Positions 47,592-57,215 of a stretch of 64,000 nucleotides of DNA are shown here, one piece after another. The DNA is taken from contig NZ_VCNK01000012.1 in NCBI RefSeq assembly GCF_006265095.1, positions 1 through 64,000 of the forward strand, given 5' to 3'. The notes under the pieces were generated by a model that saw nothing but the letters and a program-made list of their open reading frames with translations, did not search any database and was not told the DNA's origin. Both the position numbers and the translations under genes were made by a program. This stretch comes from Phaeobacter sp. B1627. GTDB lineage: Bacteria > Pseudomonadota > Alphaproteobacteria > Rhodobacterales > Rhodobacteraceae. Every line of letters begins with the position of its first letter. The stretch's first letter is position 1.

Positions 47592-48514
47592 TCAACGTGC
47601 TTTTTGCCGCCCGGCCCGAACGCTGGAGCACCTATGAGGCCCCCCTGAAGACAGCCTTTGCCGCCCGTGGTCTGACCGTCGATCTCCGTCAGGAGTTTGC
47701 GCCGCAGGACGTTGACTATATCGTCTACGCACCGAATTCGCCGCTGCAGGATTTTCGCCCCTACACACGCTGCAAGGCGGTGCTGAACCTCTGGGCCGGG
47801 GTGGAAAAGATTGTCGGCAATGAGACGCTGTCTCAGCCTCTGTGCCGTATGGTCGATCCGGGCCTGACGCAATCCATGGTGGAATGGGTCGCCGGGCATG
47901 TGCTGCGCTACCATCTGCAAATCGACCGCTGCCTCGCCTGTCAGGATCGATGGGAGCCCTTTGTGCCGCCCCTGGCGGAAGAGCGCAGGGTGGCGATCCT
48001 CGGACTCGGCGCGCTGGGGCAGGCCTGTGCGGATACGCTGTGCCATCTCGGGTTCAATGTATCCGGCTGGGCGCGCACCGCAAAAGACATCCCCCCAGTG
48101 AGCTGCCATCATGGGCCGGAGGGGCTGCGAGAGGTCCTGTCCACGGCGGATATTGTGGTGCTTTTGCTGCCGGACACGCCGGAAACCCTGAACATCCTCA
48201 ATGCCGAGAGCCTGAGCTGGCTGCCCGCCGGCGCGCGGATCATCAACCCCGGCCGCGGGCCATTGATCGACGACAGCGCCTTGATCGCTGCCCTCGACAG
48301 CGGTCAGGTTGCACAGGCAACACTGGATGTCTTTCGGGTGGAGCCGCTGCCGGCGGGCCATCCCTATTGGGCGCACCCGCAGGTGACCGTCACGCCTCAT
48401 ATCGCGGCGGAAACCCGGCCGATCACGGCGGCGCGGGTGATTGCGGAAAACATCGACCGAGGGGAGGCGGGTGCCCCTTTCCTGCATGAGGTCGATCGCT
48501 CTCGCGGATATTAG
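47588..48514 (+). CDS. ghrA: glyoxylate/hydroxypyruvate reductase A-like
   Basis: GhrA reduces glyoxylate and hydroxypyruvate with NADPH. The 308-residue product is a D-2-hydroxyacid dehydrogenase with nucleotide motif LGLGALGQAC near residue 138, catalytic Arg in INPGRGPLID, the acidic residue in the DVFRVEPLP segment and catalytic His in TPHIAAET. The shortened first domain fits GhrA rather than SerA. It is coupled to the VOC gene. Confidence 0.85.
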   Translation: MINVLFAARPERWSTYEAPLKTAFAARGLTVDLRQEFAPQDVDYIVYAPNSPLQDFRPYTRCKAVLNLWAGVEKIVGNETLSQPLCRMVDPGLTQSMVEWVAGHVLRYHLQIDRCLACQDRWEPFVPPLAEERRVAILGLGALGQACADTLCHLGFNVSGWARTAKDIPPVSCHHGPEGLREVLSTADIVVLLLPDTPETLNILNAESLSWLPAGARIINPGRGPLIDDSALIAALDSGQVAQATLDVFRVEPLPAGHPYWAHPQVTVTPHIAAETRPITAARVIAENIDRGEAGAPFLHEVDRSRGY

Positions 48515-48547
48515 AACGGGACGGCGAGAATACCTCTGCCGTTCCAG

Positions 48548-48610
48548 ACATCTCCGCGCTGAGGACCGGTCCCGACATAGGCCCCGACATAGGCCCCGGC
48601 GCGGAGATGT
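48548..48610. repeat. 12-bp inverted repeat enclosing 12-bp tandem repeats
   Basis: ACATCTCCGCGC (48548-48559) pairs perfectly with GCGCGGAGATGT (48599-48610). The 39-base interval contains CCCGACATAGGC twice in tandem (48571-48594). It lies between the convergent ghrA and M3 peptidase genes. Confidence 0.85.
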
Positions 48611-48639
48611 GTTTCACCCTGCGGGCGGGGTCCGCAGTG

Positions 48640-50655
48640 TCACTCTGCTGCCAGGCCACGCCCCTTCAAAAGCGCATCGACCCCCGGCAGACGCCCGCGG
48701 AAGGCCCTATACAACTCGGCGGCATCCCGGGATCCGCCGGTCGAGAGGATGTTTTCCTCCAGCGCCCGGGCGCGTTCCGCATCAAAAGCTCCACCGGCTT
48801 CTTCGAAGGCCGCAAAGGCGTCCGCATCCATGACTTCGGACCACATATAGCTGTAATAGCCCGACGAATATCCGTCCCCCGAGAACACATGGGCGAAATG
48901 GGGCGTTGCATGGCGCATCCGGATGGCGTGCGGCATCCCCAGGTCCGCCAGCACGTCGGCCTGTTTCGCCATCGGATCGGCCGGCGCGGCACCATCGTGG
49001 AATTCCAGATCGACAAGCGCCGAGGCAACATATTCCACGGTCTGGAACCCCATGTTGAAGGTCGCGGCCCCGAGGACCTTGTCGAGCATGTCCTTCGGCA
49101 TCGGTGCGCCGGTTTCCGCATGCGTGGCAAATTCCTGCAACACCTCCGGCACTTCCAGCCAATGTTCGTAGAGTTGGCTGGGCAATTCTACGAAATCACG
49201 TGCGACAGAGGTCCCCGAGACGCTCTCGTAGGTTACGTCGGACAGCATCTGATGCAGGGCATGGCCGAACTCGTGGAAAAGGGTGCGCGCGTCGTCATAG
49301 GACAACAATGCCGGATCCCCTTTGGCGAAATTGCAGACGTTGACGACAATCGGTGTCTGCACCTCGGGGAACTTTGCCTGTGCCCGCATGGCCGAACACC
49401 AGGCGCCGGAGCGTTTTGAGCCACGCGCGAAGTAATCCCCGATAAAGACCGCCAGATGCTGCCCGCCCCGGGTCACTTCCCAAGCGCGACAGTCCTTGTG
49501 ATAGAGCGGCACATCCAGCGGCGCAAACTCCAGCCCGAACAGGCGGTTGGCGCAGGCGAAGGCCGCCTCGATCATGCGGTCCAGCTGCAGATATGGCTTC
49601 AATTCCGCCTCATCGAGGTCATGCTCGATCTTGCGCCGCTTTTCGGTGTAGTAGTGCCAGTCCCACGGCTCCAGATCCCCGTTGATCCCATCCTCATGCA
49701 TCATCCGGGTGAGCACCTCGGCGTCCCTGTCGGCCTGTGCCTTTGCAGGTCCCCAGACATCCATCAACAGATCCCGCACCGCACCGGGCGTTTTTGCCAT
49801 CTCGGTTTCCAGCTTGTAGGCTGCGAAGTTTTCATAACCGAGAAGCGCCGCGCGCTCCTGTCGCAGCGCCAGAATTTCGGCAGCGATCTCGCGGTTGTCG
49901 TGCTCTGCTCCGTTGGCGCCGCGTGCAACCGAGGCGCGATACGCCTTTTCGCGCAGATCGCGACGGGGCGAGAACTGCAGAAACGGTGTCACGATGGACC
50001 GCGCAAGGGTGACGACCGGCCCATCGGCCCCCTTGTCTTCGCCTGCGGTGCGCGCCGCGCTGACGACAAATCCGGGCAGCCCCTCAAGGTCGTCATCGGA
50101 CAGCGGCATGACCCAATCCCGCTCGTCCGCGAGAAGGTTCTGGGTGAAGGTCGTGCCCAGGGTCGCCAGCCGCGCCTTGATCTCCTGCATGCGGGTATCT
50201 GCCGCCCCTTCCAGCGCCGCGCCCCCACGGACAAAGCCCCGGTGGGTCAGCATCAATACCCGCGCCTGTTCCTCTGTCAGATCCAGATTGTCGCGCTGGT
50301 CCCAGACGGCCTTGACCCGGGCATACAGCGCCTTGTTTGCCGTGATCGCGGAAAAATGAGCCGCCAGTTTCGGCGAGAAATCCCGCTGCAGCGCCTCGCG
50401 CTGCGGGTTGCTGTCGGCGCCGGCCACCGCATAGAACACGGACAGAACCTGCTCCAGCGGGGCGCATGGGGTTTCCAGCGCCTCGATCACATTTGCGAAC
50501 CCCGGAGGCTCGGTGCTGGCGGCGATGGCATCGATCTGCCTGGAATGGATCGCAAGCGCTTCGTCCAGCGCAGGGGCGAAGTCCTGATCCGAAATCTGGT
50601 CGAAGGGCGCAATTCCGAAAGGTGTTTTCCAGTCGGACAACAGCGGATTTGTCAT
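48640..50655 (-). CDS. M3-family metallopeptidase (oligopeptidase A / Dcp-like)
   Basis: The 671-residue zinc peptidase has the HExxH motif as LFHEFGHALHQM near residue 460 and the downstream Glu in FVELPSQLYEHW. It is of cytoplasmic oligopeptidase type, with no signal peptide, and degrades short peptides. Oligopeptidase A and peptidyl-dipeptidase Dcp cannot be separated with confidence from the sequence alone. AAGGAG lies before the ATG at 50655; the frame is open to 50706. Confidence 0.92.
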   Translation of the reverse strand: MTNPLLSDWKTPFGIAPFDQISDQDFAPALDEALAIHSRQIDAIAASTEPPGFANVIEALETPCAPLEQVLSVFYAVAGADSNPQREALQRDFSPKLAAHFSAITANKALYARVKAVWDQRDNLDLTEEQARVLMLTHRGFVRGGAALEGAADTRMQEIKARLATLGTTFTQNLLADERDWVMPLSDDDLEGLPGFVVSAARTAGEDKGADGPVVTLARSIVTPFLQFSPRRDLREKAYRASVARGANGAEHDNREIAAEILALRQERAALLGYENFAAYKLETEMAKTPGAVRDLLMDVWGPAKAQADRDAEVLTRMMHEDGINGDLEPWDWHYYTEKRRKIEHDLDEAELKPYLQLDRMIEAAFACANRLFGLEFAPLDVPLYHKDCRAWEVTRGGQHLAVFIGDYFARGSKRSGAWCSAMRAQAKFPEVQTPIVVNVCNFAKGDPALLSYDDARTLFHEFGHALHQMLSDVTYESVSGTSVARDFVELPSQLYEHWLEVPEVLQEFATHAETGAPMPKDMLDKVLGAATFNMGFQTVEYVASALVDLEFHDGAAPADPMAKQADVLADLGMPHAIRMRHATPHFAHVFSGDGYSSGYYSYMWSEVMDADAFAAFEEAGGAFDAERARALEENILSTGGSRDAAELYRAFRGRLPGVDALLKGRGLAAE

Positions 50656-50832
50656 GAGGCATATCTCCTTTGCGATGACGCTAGCGGGTCTTGGGAGGCG
50701 CTGCAATCGCGTCCCGTCGGCGGCGTGGCCGCCGAGCGCCCAGGCTCGACCTGCGCTGCACCTGTCAGGGTCGACGGCCTGCCAGACGCGCCAGCGAGCC
50801 GCGGCCCGGGCATTGCAGGAGCGACAGCAGCC

Positions 50833-51639
50833 TCAGCCGCGCTGGTGACGGTTGCGCAGCCGACGTTCCAGCCCACGCAGCGCCAGCGACAGGGAGATCG
50901 TCATCGCCAGATAGACCAGAGCGACCATGTTATATGTCTCGAAATAGCGGAAGTTTCCGGCGGCCGTGACCTTGCCCAGTTGGGTAATGTCCAACACCCC
51001 AAGCACCGACACCAGAGAGCTGTCCTTGACCAGCGCCACGAAATCATTGCCCAGCGGCGGCATCACCGTTCGGATCGCCTGTGGAAAGATGACAAACCGA
51101 AACCGATGCCAACTGCCCAGCCCCAGCGCCTTGGCGGCCTCGATCTGTCCGACCGGCACCGAGTCCAGACCGGCGCGAAAGACCTCGGCGATGAAGGCGG
51201 AATAGGCGATCATGAGCGCCAGGATCGCCCGCCACAGCAGCGGGAAATGGCGGGTCCGCACGTCTTCCATTCCCAGCAGCCCGCCAACCCAGTTGCGCAG
51301 ATCGACCAGAGCGGGGGCCAAGACGAAGGCAACATAAAGGAGCAATACGATGATCGGCACGCCGCGGACGATTTCGATATAGAAACGGCACATCTGACGC
51401 AGCACAATCCATCGGGATTTGCCACCCAGCGCCAGCAGAAGCCCCAGAGCGCTCGCCGAGAAGAAGCTGACGCCCGTCACAAAGACGGTGACACCGATGC
51501 CGCGCCAAAGCGTCGACATGATCTGGGCATAGACCTCGCTCTGGACGACCTCGACACCGAGGTAAATCGCCGTGAGCGCCACAGCGACAAGCCACCAGGG
51601 AAAGTCATCCTTTTCTTCGCGCTTGCGCTGTTCGGCCAT
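50833..51639 (-). CDS. amino-acid ABC transporter permease
   Basis: The 268-residue protein is a HisMQ/GlnP-type permease with about five membrane helices and the EAA motif region IEAAKALGLGSWHRFRFVIFPQAIRTVMPPLGNDF. A tandem TTG (51651) and ATG (51639) are both possible starts; ATG was chosen. It follows the binding-protein gene after 69 bases containing a strong hairpin. No ATPase gene adjoins; the next downstream gene is the M3 peptidase. Confidence 0.85.
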   Translation of the reverse strand: MAEQRKREEKDDFPWWLVAVALTAIYLGVEVVQSEVYAQIMSTLWRGIGVTVFVTGVSFFSASALGLLLALGGKSRWIVLRQMCRFYIEIVRGVPIIVLLLYVAFVLAPALVDLRNWVGGLLGMEDVRTRHFPLLWRAILALMIAYSAFIAEVFRAGLDSVPVGQIEAAKALGLGSWHRFRFVIFPQAIRTVMPPLGNDFVALVKDSSLVSVLGVLDITQLGKVTAAGNFRYFETYNMVALVYLAMTISLSLALRGLERRLRNRHQRG

Positions 51640-51661
51640 TGCATCATCCAATTACGACAAA

Positions 51662-51682
51662 CCCCGGCCAAAGTGGCCGGGG
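51662..51682 (-). promoter_or_regulatory. intercistronic hairpin after the binding-protein gene
   Basis: CCCCGGCC (51662-51669) pairs perfectly with GGCCGGGG (51675-51682) over a 5-base loop, followed on the minus strand by only TTTG. It lies between the binding protein and permease genes, the position where differential-expression hairpins are found. Confidence 0.6.
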
Positions 51683-51708
51683 TGAGAATTCAGGTCAGAA
51701 CGTCGGGT

Positions 51709-52497
51709 TTACTGGCCCATCTTGTAGTCAAGAAACCACGTCTTGTTGAGCGCATCCAGCGTCCCGTCTGCCTTCATCTCGGCCAGAGCCGCATTGACCG
51801 GGGCGACCAGATCGCTGCCTTTGGGAAAAATGAAACCGAAATCCTCGGTGCCCAGCGGCTCGCCCACGATCTTGAGAGCGCCCCCCGCTGCGGCGACAAC
51901 GCCATTGGCGGCCGTGCTGTCCGAAAGCGCCAGATCCACATCGCCCGCGCGCAGCGCCTGCAGCGACGCGCCGAATGTCTCGAACAGTTTGATCCGCGGA
52001 TTGGCTTCGTCCCCGTCGAGCACATCATAGACCGTCACGTAAAAGGGGGTCGTCCCCGGTTGTGCCGCCGCCAGCAGATCCGTATCGGCGGCAAAGCTTG
52101 CCGCATCGTCGAAACGGTCCTCATCCCCCGCGACAATCATCTGCATCTGTGAGGTCAGATATGTGTCCGAAAAGTCGACTTTTTCCCGGCGGTCATCGCG
52201 AATGGTAATCCCATTCATCGCCATGTCGTACTGGCCCGCCCCGATGGCCGGGATCATCGCGTCCCAGCTGGAGTTTTCATAAACGACGGTGATGTTGATA
52301 CGCTTGGCGATTTCGGCAACCGCGTCATATTCCCAGCCGATTGCCGAACCGGAGGCGGGATCGACGAATTGCAGCGGCGGGTATGTGTTTTCGGTCACCA
52401 CCACCACTTCGCGCCCGCCGAGATCCGGCAGATCGGCGGCAGATACACCAGTGGCAAGAACAGCCGCCGCAGCGGCCAAAGCAAGAATACGGGTCAT
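51709..52497 (-). CDS. amino-acid ABC transporter substrate-binding protein
   Basis: The 262-residue periplasmic protein is a family 3 solute-binding protein: signal [20 protein letters not shown], then [28 protein letters not shown] and [20 protein letters not shown], the usual amino-acid clamp region. The ligand is probably a polar amino acid, but is not assignable. It starts 2 bases after the moeB stop, so transport and moeB are co-transcribed. Confidence 0.88.
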   Translation of the reverse strand: MTRILALAAAAAVLATGVSAADLPDLGGREVVVVTENTYPPLQFVDPASGSAIGWEYDAVAEIAKRINITVVYENSSWDAMIPAIGAGQYDMAMNGITIRDDRREKVDFSDTYLTSQMQMIVAGDEDRFDDAASFAADTDLLAAAQPGTTPFYVTVYDVLDGDEANPRIKLFETFGASLQALRAGDVDLALSDSTAANGVVAAAGGALKIVGEPLGTEDFGFIFPKGSDLVAPVNAALAEMKADGTLDALNKTWFLDYKMGQ

Positions 52498-52499
52498 GG

Positions 52500-53579
52500 T
52501 CAGTTTTCTCCTGTCGAGGCCGGTACGATCCGGGACTGTCCACAGATGGGGCAGTCGGCGCGCGCACTTAGGGTGATCCGGCGGGTTTCACCATAAAGGC
52601 CATCGTAGATCAACATCTGCGCGCGCAACACCTCTCCGGCACCCGAGATCTGCTTCACGGCCTCCATCGCCATCATCGCCCCCAAAACGCCGGGCAAGGG
52701 GCCGATCACTCCCGCCTCGGCGCAGCTGGGTGCGAGGCCCGGCGCCGGTGCTTCGGGGAATATGCACTGATAGCAAGGTCCGCCTCGCGCCGGGTCAAAT
52801 ACGGAAATCTGACCTTCCCATTGGCTCAACGCACCAGAAATCAATGGTTTTTCCTGCGCAACCGCCACCCGATTGGCAAGATAGCGGGTGGCAAAATTAT
52901 CGGATCCGTCGAGAATGAGGTCAAAGTCGGAAAACAGATCCGCCGCGATATCATCGCTCAACCGCCTGTTATAGGGGCGTACGGTGATAAACGGGTTCTG
53001 CGCCTCCATCGCGGCCTGTGCAGAAAACACCTTGGCGGTGCCAATATCGCGATCCCGGTGAATCACCTGCCGCTGGAGGTTGGCATTTTCGACGACATCG
53101 TCATCGATCACGCCGACTGTTCCAACCCCCGCCGCCGCCAGATATTGCAGCGCAGGCGCCCCGAGCCCCCCTGCCCCGATCACCAGGACACTTGCATCCT
53201 TCAACCGTTTCTGGCCAAGCCCCCCCACCTCTCGCAGCACAATATGGCGGGCATAGCGATTGAGTTCGACCTCGCTAAATGGCGGCGCCTCGGCACCGGA
53301 TGCGGCCTGCGCCCCCTCCGCCCGCTCTGCCCGCGCCCGCAGGTGCTGCAGCCCCATGGTGTAGACCGCGACCAGCCCCCCGGCTCCCGCCAGAATGAAC
53401 CACAGGCTGGCCGACCCTCCGGTCGCCTCACGCAGGGGGGCGCCGTCGGGCAGCGTCAGCTGCAGGATGACGACTGCGGAAAAAAGCACCGTCAGCAGTG
53501 AAATTCGGACAGGGCGCGTCACCTGCATGAGACGCCCGCCCCACCAGATCATCGCCGCCAGGCCAAGCACAACAATCAC
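52500..53579 (-). CDS. moeB: MoeB/ThiF-family adenylyltransferase with membrane anchor
   Basis: The protein adenylates the C-terminus of a small sulfur-carrier protein (MoaD or ThiS). The 359-residue product has an N-terminal segment with two membrane helices (residues 1-20 and about 45-65), unusual for MoeB, then the E1-like domain: [19 protein letters not shown] near residue 142 (ATP motif), catalytic-region [12 protein letters not shown], and the zinc CxxC pairs CYQC and CPIC. The GTG start overlaps the dut stop by 4 bases. MoeB or ThiF substrate choice is not decided. Confidence 0.88.
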   Translation of the reverse strand: MIVVLGLAAMIWWGGRLMQVTRPVRISLLTVLFSAVVILQLTLPDGAPLREATGGSASLWFILAGAGGLVAVYTMGLQHLRARAERAEGAQAASGAEAPPFSEVELNRYARHIVLREVGGLGQKRLKDASVLVIGAGGLGAPALQYLAAAGVGTVGVIDDDVVENANLQRQVIHRDRDIGTAKVFSAQAAMEAQNPFITVRPYNRRLSDDIAADLFSDFDLILDGSDNFATRYLANRVAVAQEKPLISGALSQWEGQISVFDPARGGPCYQCIFPEAPAPGLAPSCAEAGVIGPLPGVLGAMMAMEAVKQISGAGEVLRAQMLIYDGLYGETRRITLSARADCPICGQSRIVPASTGEN

Positions 53580-54064
53580 GCGGCACCTCCAGAACCGGTG
53601 GACCCAAACCCTCCGGCACCACGATCCGTCTGCTGCGAAAAATCCTCCACGACCTCCAAAACCGGGCGCAAGATCGGGACAAACATCAGCTGAGCAATCC
53701 TTTCGCCGGGCTGAATGACAATCGGAGCATTGTCGGCCGGGTTTCGGTTCCACGCGCTGATAAAGACCTGTCCCGTGTAATCCGCGTCGATCAGACCGAC
53801 ACCATTGCCCATCACCAGACCTTTTTTGTGGCCCAGCCCGGACCGTGGCAAAACCAGCGCCGCGCATTGCATATCCTGCATGTGCAGTGCCAGACCGGAT
53901 GGGATCAAAACGGCGGCGGCCTGCGGCTCCAGGGCAAGTTCGGCGTCGATGCAGGCATATAAATCGACCGCCGCCGCTCCGGTGGTCTGATAGGTGGGCA
54001 GCCCCCATTCCCGGATGCGCGGATCAATAATTTTCAGTTCCACCGCAAAGCCCCCGTGCTGCAT
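53576..54064 (-). CDS. dut: dUTP diphosphatase
   Basis: Dut hydrolyses dUTP to dUMP and pyrophosphate, keeping uracil out of DNA and supplying thymidylate synthesis. The 162-residue product has the five dUTPase motifs, including PRSGLGHKKGLV (motif 2), GVGLIDADYTG (motif 3, with Asp), and the Gly-rich C-terminal GAGGFGSTG that closes over the substrate. GAGG precedes the ATG. It overlaps moeB by 4 bases. Confidence 0.95.
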   Translation of the reverse strand: MQHGGFAVELKIIDPRIREWGLPTYQTTGAAAVDLYACIDAELALEPQAAAVLIPSGLALHMQDMQCAALVLPRSGLGHKKGLVMGNGVGLIDADYTGQVFISAWNRNPADNAPIVIQPGERIAQLMFVPILRPVLEVVEDFSQQTDRGAGGFGSTGSGGAA

Positions 54065-54387
54065 CTCGCCATCCTCATGCTCTTCTTCTGCCGACCCGTT
54101 CTTGGGCTGGCAGTGGTCATGTTGCGGTTATGCCCCGGAACACACCAGAAACGCCACCGGTCAAATGGTGGTCACGGTTCCTGTCCCTGCGACTCGTCGC
54201 GATCCGATGCTTCCTGTTCCGGGATGCGGGATCACCCCCGGGCAAATTTCGGGCAGTTGTGCCTGTGCGCCGGGAAAACTGCGGGACCGTGGGGTTGTCT
54301 GACCTTGGTGAAAACGGCGGGTCACGACGGTTTTGGCGACGGATCGCCCTCCCATGTATCTTTGGGCTTTGTCCGCTGCGACCGTCC
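54065..54387. other. gap of about 320 bases upstream of dut
   Basis: No gene is recognised. Long frames on both strands give low-complexity products. The dut promoter should lie here but no convincing hexamers were found. Confidence 0.45.
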
Positions 54388-54753
54388 TCAGCCAGTGGGC
54401 AGCAGGTCCAAGAGGGCCAGTTGGATATCTTCTTCGGACGCAGGCTTTTGCACAATCCGCCCCCGCACCGGCCGGGATTGCAGCTCGGCCACATTCTCCC
54501 TTTCGGTCAGCAGCAAGATCGGTATGGATTTCGCATTTGCCGCAGCCACGGCACGGTGGCAATCTTTTCCCCGTACCGTCAAATCCACGACACACAAATC
54601 AAAGCGCTGGCTTTGCAACATCTGGCAGGCATCGATTTCACTGGTGGCCAATTGAGGCGTCCCAATACGGTTCATCAGGATCATGTTGCACAAAAGCTGA
54701 CCGAGCAGGGCATCGTCTTCCAATACAAGGATCTCAATCTGATGATGTCTCAC
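54388..54753 (-). CDS. stand-alone response-regulator receiver protein
   Basis: The 121-residue product is a receiver domain without an output domain: LEDDALL with the acidic pair near residue 12, the phosphorylation Asp in LCVVDLTV near residue 52, a Leu-rich ILLLTER strand in place of the usual Thr/Ser position, and the conserved Lys in VQKPASEE. A GTG start at 54753 is inferred; the frame is open to 54813 and no ribosome-binding site is strong. It sits between dut and coaBC, which are often adjacent in alphaproteobacteria. No histidine kinase is nearby. Confidence 0.65.
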   Translation of the reverse strand: MRHHQIEILVLEDDALLGQLLCNMILMNRIGTPQLATSEIDACQMLQSQRFDLCVVDLTVRGKDCHRAVAAANAKSIPILLLTERENVAELQSRPVRGRIVQKPASEEDIQLALLDLLPTG

Positions 54754-55091
54754 TCGAGCACCATTGAGCCAAAATAGATCACACAGATGACACCGGGAAT
54801 GCGTCCATTCCAATTCTTTCCAAGCGTATCAATCATTTAAAACTCAACCTCCAACTCGCGCCGATATCAATATTTCCTTCAATACAGACACATAGCGAAA
54901 TACAAAGCCCGAGTCGCAAAATTACAGCGACGCGCCCCTCGTCAATTTAGACCCAAAAAAGTTAACCGGCCAACTACCGTCCGTAAAAAAACGAACGCAG
55001 AACATTTGGAGAGGGCCCTGCCTGCCAGGCTTCTGACACATAGACTCCGAGGTCTTGGCTGTGTGCGTCTCCGCCTGCAACCCTGCCCGTA
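54754..55091. other. AT-rich gap between coaBC and the receiver gene
   Basis: About 340 bases, clearly more AT-rich than the surroundings, without a recognisable gene. A GTTAAC half-site occurs near 54961. The receiver gene promoter probably lies here. Confidence 0.45.
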
Positions 55092-56288
55092 TTAACAGTC
55101 CAGAGCAGATGCGATACGCTTTGCCAGTCGCTCTGCAACCGCCTCTTTTGCCATACGAGGCCAGGTTTCCGCGCCGTCCTCACTGATAAGCGTCACCGCG
55201 TTTTCGCCGCCGCCCATTATGCCCGTCCCCGGGGACACATCATTGGCAACGATCCAGTCGCACCCTTTCCGGAGACGTTTCTCGCTCGCATATTCCAGAA
55301 CGTTATTTGTTTCCGCGGCAAACCCCACAACCAGCGCCGGACGATTGGTCTTCATTGTCGATACGCGTTTCAGAATATCCGGGTTCTCGGCAAACTCCAG
55401 AACCGGCAGCCCCTCTTTGGTTTTCTTCATTTTTTGGCTTGCGGCCGATACAACGCGCCAATCCGCAACAGCTGCGGCAAAGACGCCCGCATCCGCCGGC
55501 AGGGCCGCCAGGACCGCGGCCTCCATTTCGCGCGCGGTTTGCACCGGTACGACCTCTACGCCCTCGGGCGGGCGCACCGTTGCCGGGCCCGTGATGAAGA
55601 CCACCTCCGCACCCAATGCCCGCAGAGCACGGGCCACCGCCGTCCCTTGCGCGCCCGAGGACCGGTTGGCGATATAACGTACCGGATCAATTGGCTCATG
55701 CGTCGGACCGGAGGTCACGATTATGCGCTTTCCCGCCAAAGGTCCCTTCTCGAATCTGGCGGCGACTGCGGCAACGATTTCCTCCGGTTCAGACAGCCGT
55801 CCGGGACCGAACTCACCGCAGGCCATGCCGCCTTGGTTTGGTCCGACCACCTCAATGCCATCGTCAATGAGCCGCGCCAAATTGCGCTGCGTTGCCGGGT
55901 GTTCCCACATCCGGACGTTCATCGCCGGAGCGAGAAGCACCGGCGTGTCCGTCGCCAGCAAAAGCGTTGATGCCAGATCGTTCGCCAGCCCCTGCGCCAT
56001 CTTGGCCATCAGATCCGCAGTCGCCGGCGCAACCACCACCAGATCGGCGCTGCGTGACAGTTGGATATGCCCCATGTCAGCTTCTGCCGTCAGATCAAAC
56101 AGGTCGCGATGCACGGCACAGCCGGCAAGGGCCGAGACCGAAAGAGGTGTCACAAACTCTTCGCCCGCCTTGGTGAGAACCGGAGTGACCCGCCCCCCCT
56201 GATCCTGCAGGCGTCGGATCAGATCCAGCGCCTTATAGGCCGCTATTCCGCCCCCGATGATCAGGAGAATGTGTTTACCTGCCAGCAT
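55092..56288 (-). CDS. coaBC: phosphopantothenoylcysteine decarboxylase / phosphopantothenate-cysteine ligase
   Basis: This bifunctional enzyme makes 4'-phosphopantetheine in CoA synthesis. The 398-residue product has the N-terminal flavin decarboxylase CoaC (GGGIAAYKALDLIRRL, His in DMGHIQLSRSADL, PAMNVRMW, GGMACGE with the substrate-recognition Cys) and the C-terminal CoaB ligase from about residue 188 (TSGPTHEPIDPVRYIANRSSG, KMKK). It follows rpoH2-chaN with a 75-base gap and may share their transcript. Confidence 0.96.
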   Translation of the reverse strand: MLAGKHILLIIGGGIAAYKALDLIRRLQDQGGRVTPVLTKAGEEFVTPLSVSALAGCAVHRDLFDLTAEADMGHIQLSRSADLVVVAPATADLMAKMAQGLANDLASTLLLATDTPVLLAPAMNVRMWEHPATQRNLARLIDDGIEVVGPNQGGMACGEFGPGRLSEPEEIVAAVAARFEKGPLAGKRIIVTSGPTHEPIDPVRYIANRSSGAQGTAVARALRALGAEVVFITGPATVRPPEGVEVVPVQTAREMEAAVLAALPADAGVFAAAVADWRVVSAASQKMKKTKEGLPVLEFAENPDILKRVSTMKTNRPALVVGFAAETNNVLEYASEKRLRKGCDWIVANDVSPGTGIMGGGENAVTLISEDGAETWPRMAKEAVAERLAKRIASALDC

Positions 56289-56363
56289 GATGCGCCCTCA
56301 TCCCTTGTCTTTTCACAATGCTACCGTGCCCATGGGAGAGAGGGAAATGCTTTTGCGCAGAAG

Positions 56364-57215
56364 CTACCGGAAGGCGGCGCAGGGATCGGGACGGTCGACC
56401 GGATCCGCCGAAAGGACCACGTCAAACGTCCCGTCGATGCGGCTTCCTTCGGCCTGCCCAAGCACCCGAACCGAGACATGCGGCGCGGCCTGTGCCAGAT
56501 ACACCGGCACGCCACGATCCAGACGGGCGTGCCCGTTTCCGGTCACGATGACCACCGGCCCGCCCACCTCATTCCAGGCCTGCAACGCCGCGCGCGCCAG
56601 ACTGGCATCCCGCAGGCGTTGAATGTCGACCATCGCAGGCAACAGATCCTGAGGCAGCGCATCACAATGAGCCGAAAGCTGGTCGGCTTCGCGGCGCATC
56701 TGCTCCGCTTCGGCCAAAGGCTGGTCGAGACCAAAGACCTCGGCATCCCGCGTTCCGAATGACGCAACGATCCCGGATTGCATAGAGGCCCGCGCCTTGT
56801 CGCGTGGGACCATGGCCCCGAGGTGGCGCGCCGCACGTGCGGCCTCAAACACGGGTTGGTACAGGGCAAACTCAGGCCATCCCGAGGCGGACCAGTCCAG
56901 CAAATCGCCAAGGGTTTCAGGGCTTTCCAGTTCCGCAGGCGTCAGAAGCGCAGCTTGGGAGGGCGTCAGCATCTCCCATACGACCGCCGTGGGATCGAGT
57001 TCCGAGATCAGGCGCGCCTGAATGCGATGGTGCTCAGGATTGTCATGGGTTTCACCCAGAATGACGATGTCTGCGGCGGATAGGATTTCTGCCGCCTGTT
57101 CTACCGTTTCTGACTGAGCGTAGGCACCACCCAAGCCAAATATTGCAGATCCGACAGAGCTGACAGCGGCGCGGGCGATGAATGAAACGGCATGGCGCCT
57201 GAATGGTATCCTCAT
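56364..57215 (-). CDS. ChaN-family haem/iron-linked envelope protein
   Basis: The 283-residue protein belongs to the ChaN/Tiki-like family (PF04187): LGETHDNPEHHRIQARLI near residue 54, WEMLTPSQ and VTGNGHARLDRGVPVYL near residue 215. An N-terminal signal-like stretch (FIARAAVSSVGSAIFGLGGAYA) directs export; no lipobox Cys is seen. ChaN proteins bind haem pairs in some bacteria. Its ATG overlaps the rpoH2 stop by 4 bases, so it is translated with the sigma factor gene. Confidence 0.85.
   Translation of the reverse strand: MRIPFRRHAVSFIARAAVSSVGSAIFGLGGAYAQSETVEQAAEILSAADIVILGETHDNPEHHRIQARLISELDPTAVVWEMLTPSQAALLTPAELESPETLGDLLDWSASGWPEFALYQPVFEAARAARHLGAMVPRDKARASMQSGIVASFGTRDAEVFGLDQPLAEAEQMRREADQLSAHCDALPQDLLPAMVDIQRLRDASLARAALQAWNEVGGPVVIVTGNGHARLDRGVPVYLAQAAPHVSVRVLGQAEGSRIDGTFDVVLSADPVDRPDPCAAFR

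Noticed and set aside
53580-54008. In-frame extension of moeB upstream to 54008
   Set aside because: It overlaps dut in another frame; the GTG overlapping the dut stop is the natural start.
54056-54655. 199-residue plus-strand frame over the dut upstream region
   Set aside because: It is Cys/Arg/Ser-rich, spans the receiver gene in antisense, and resembles no protein.
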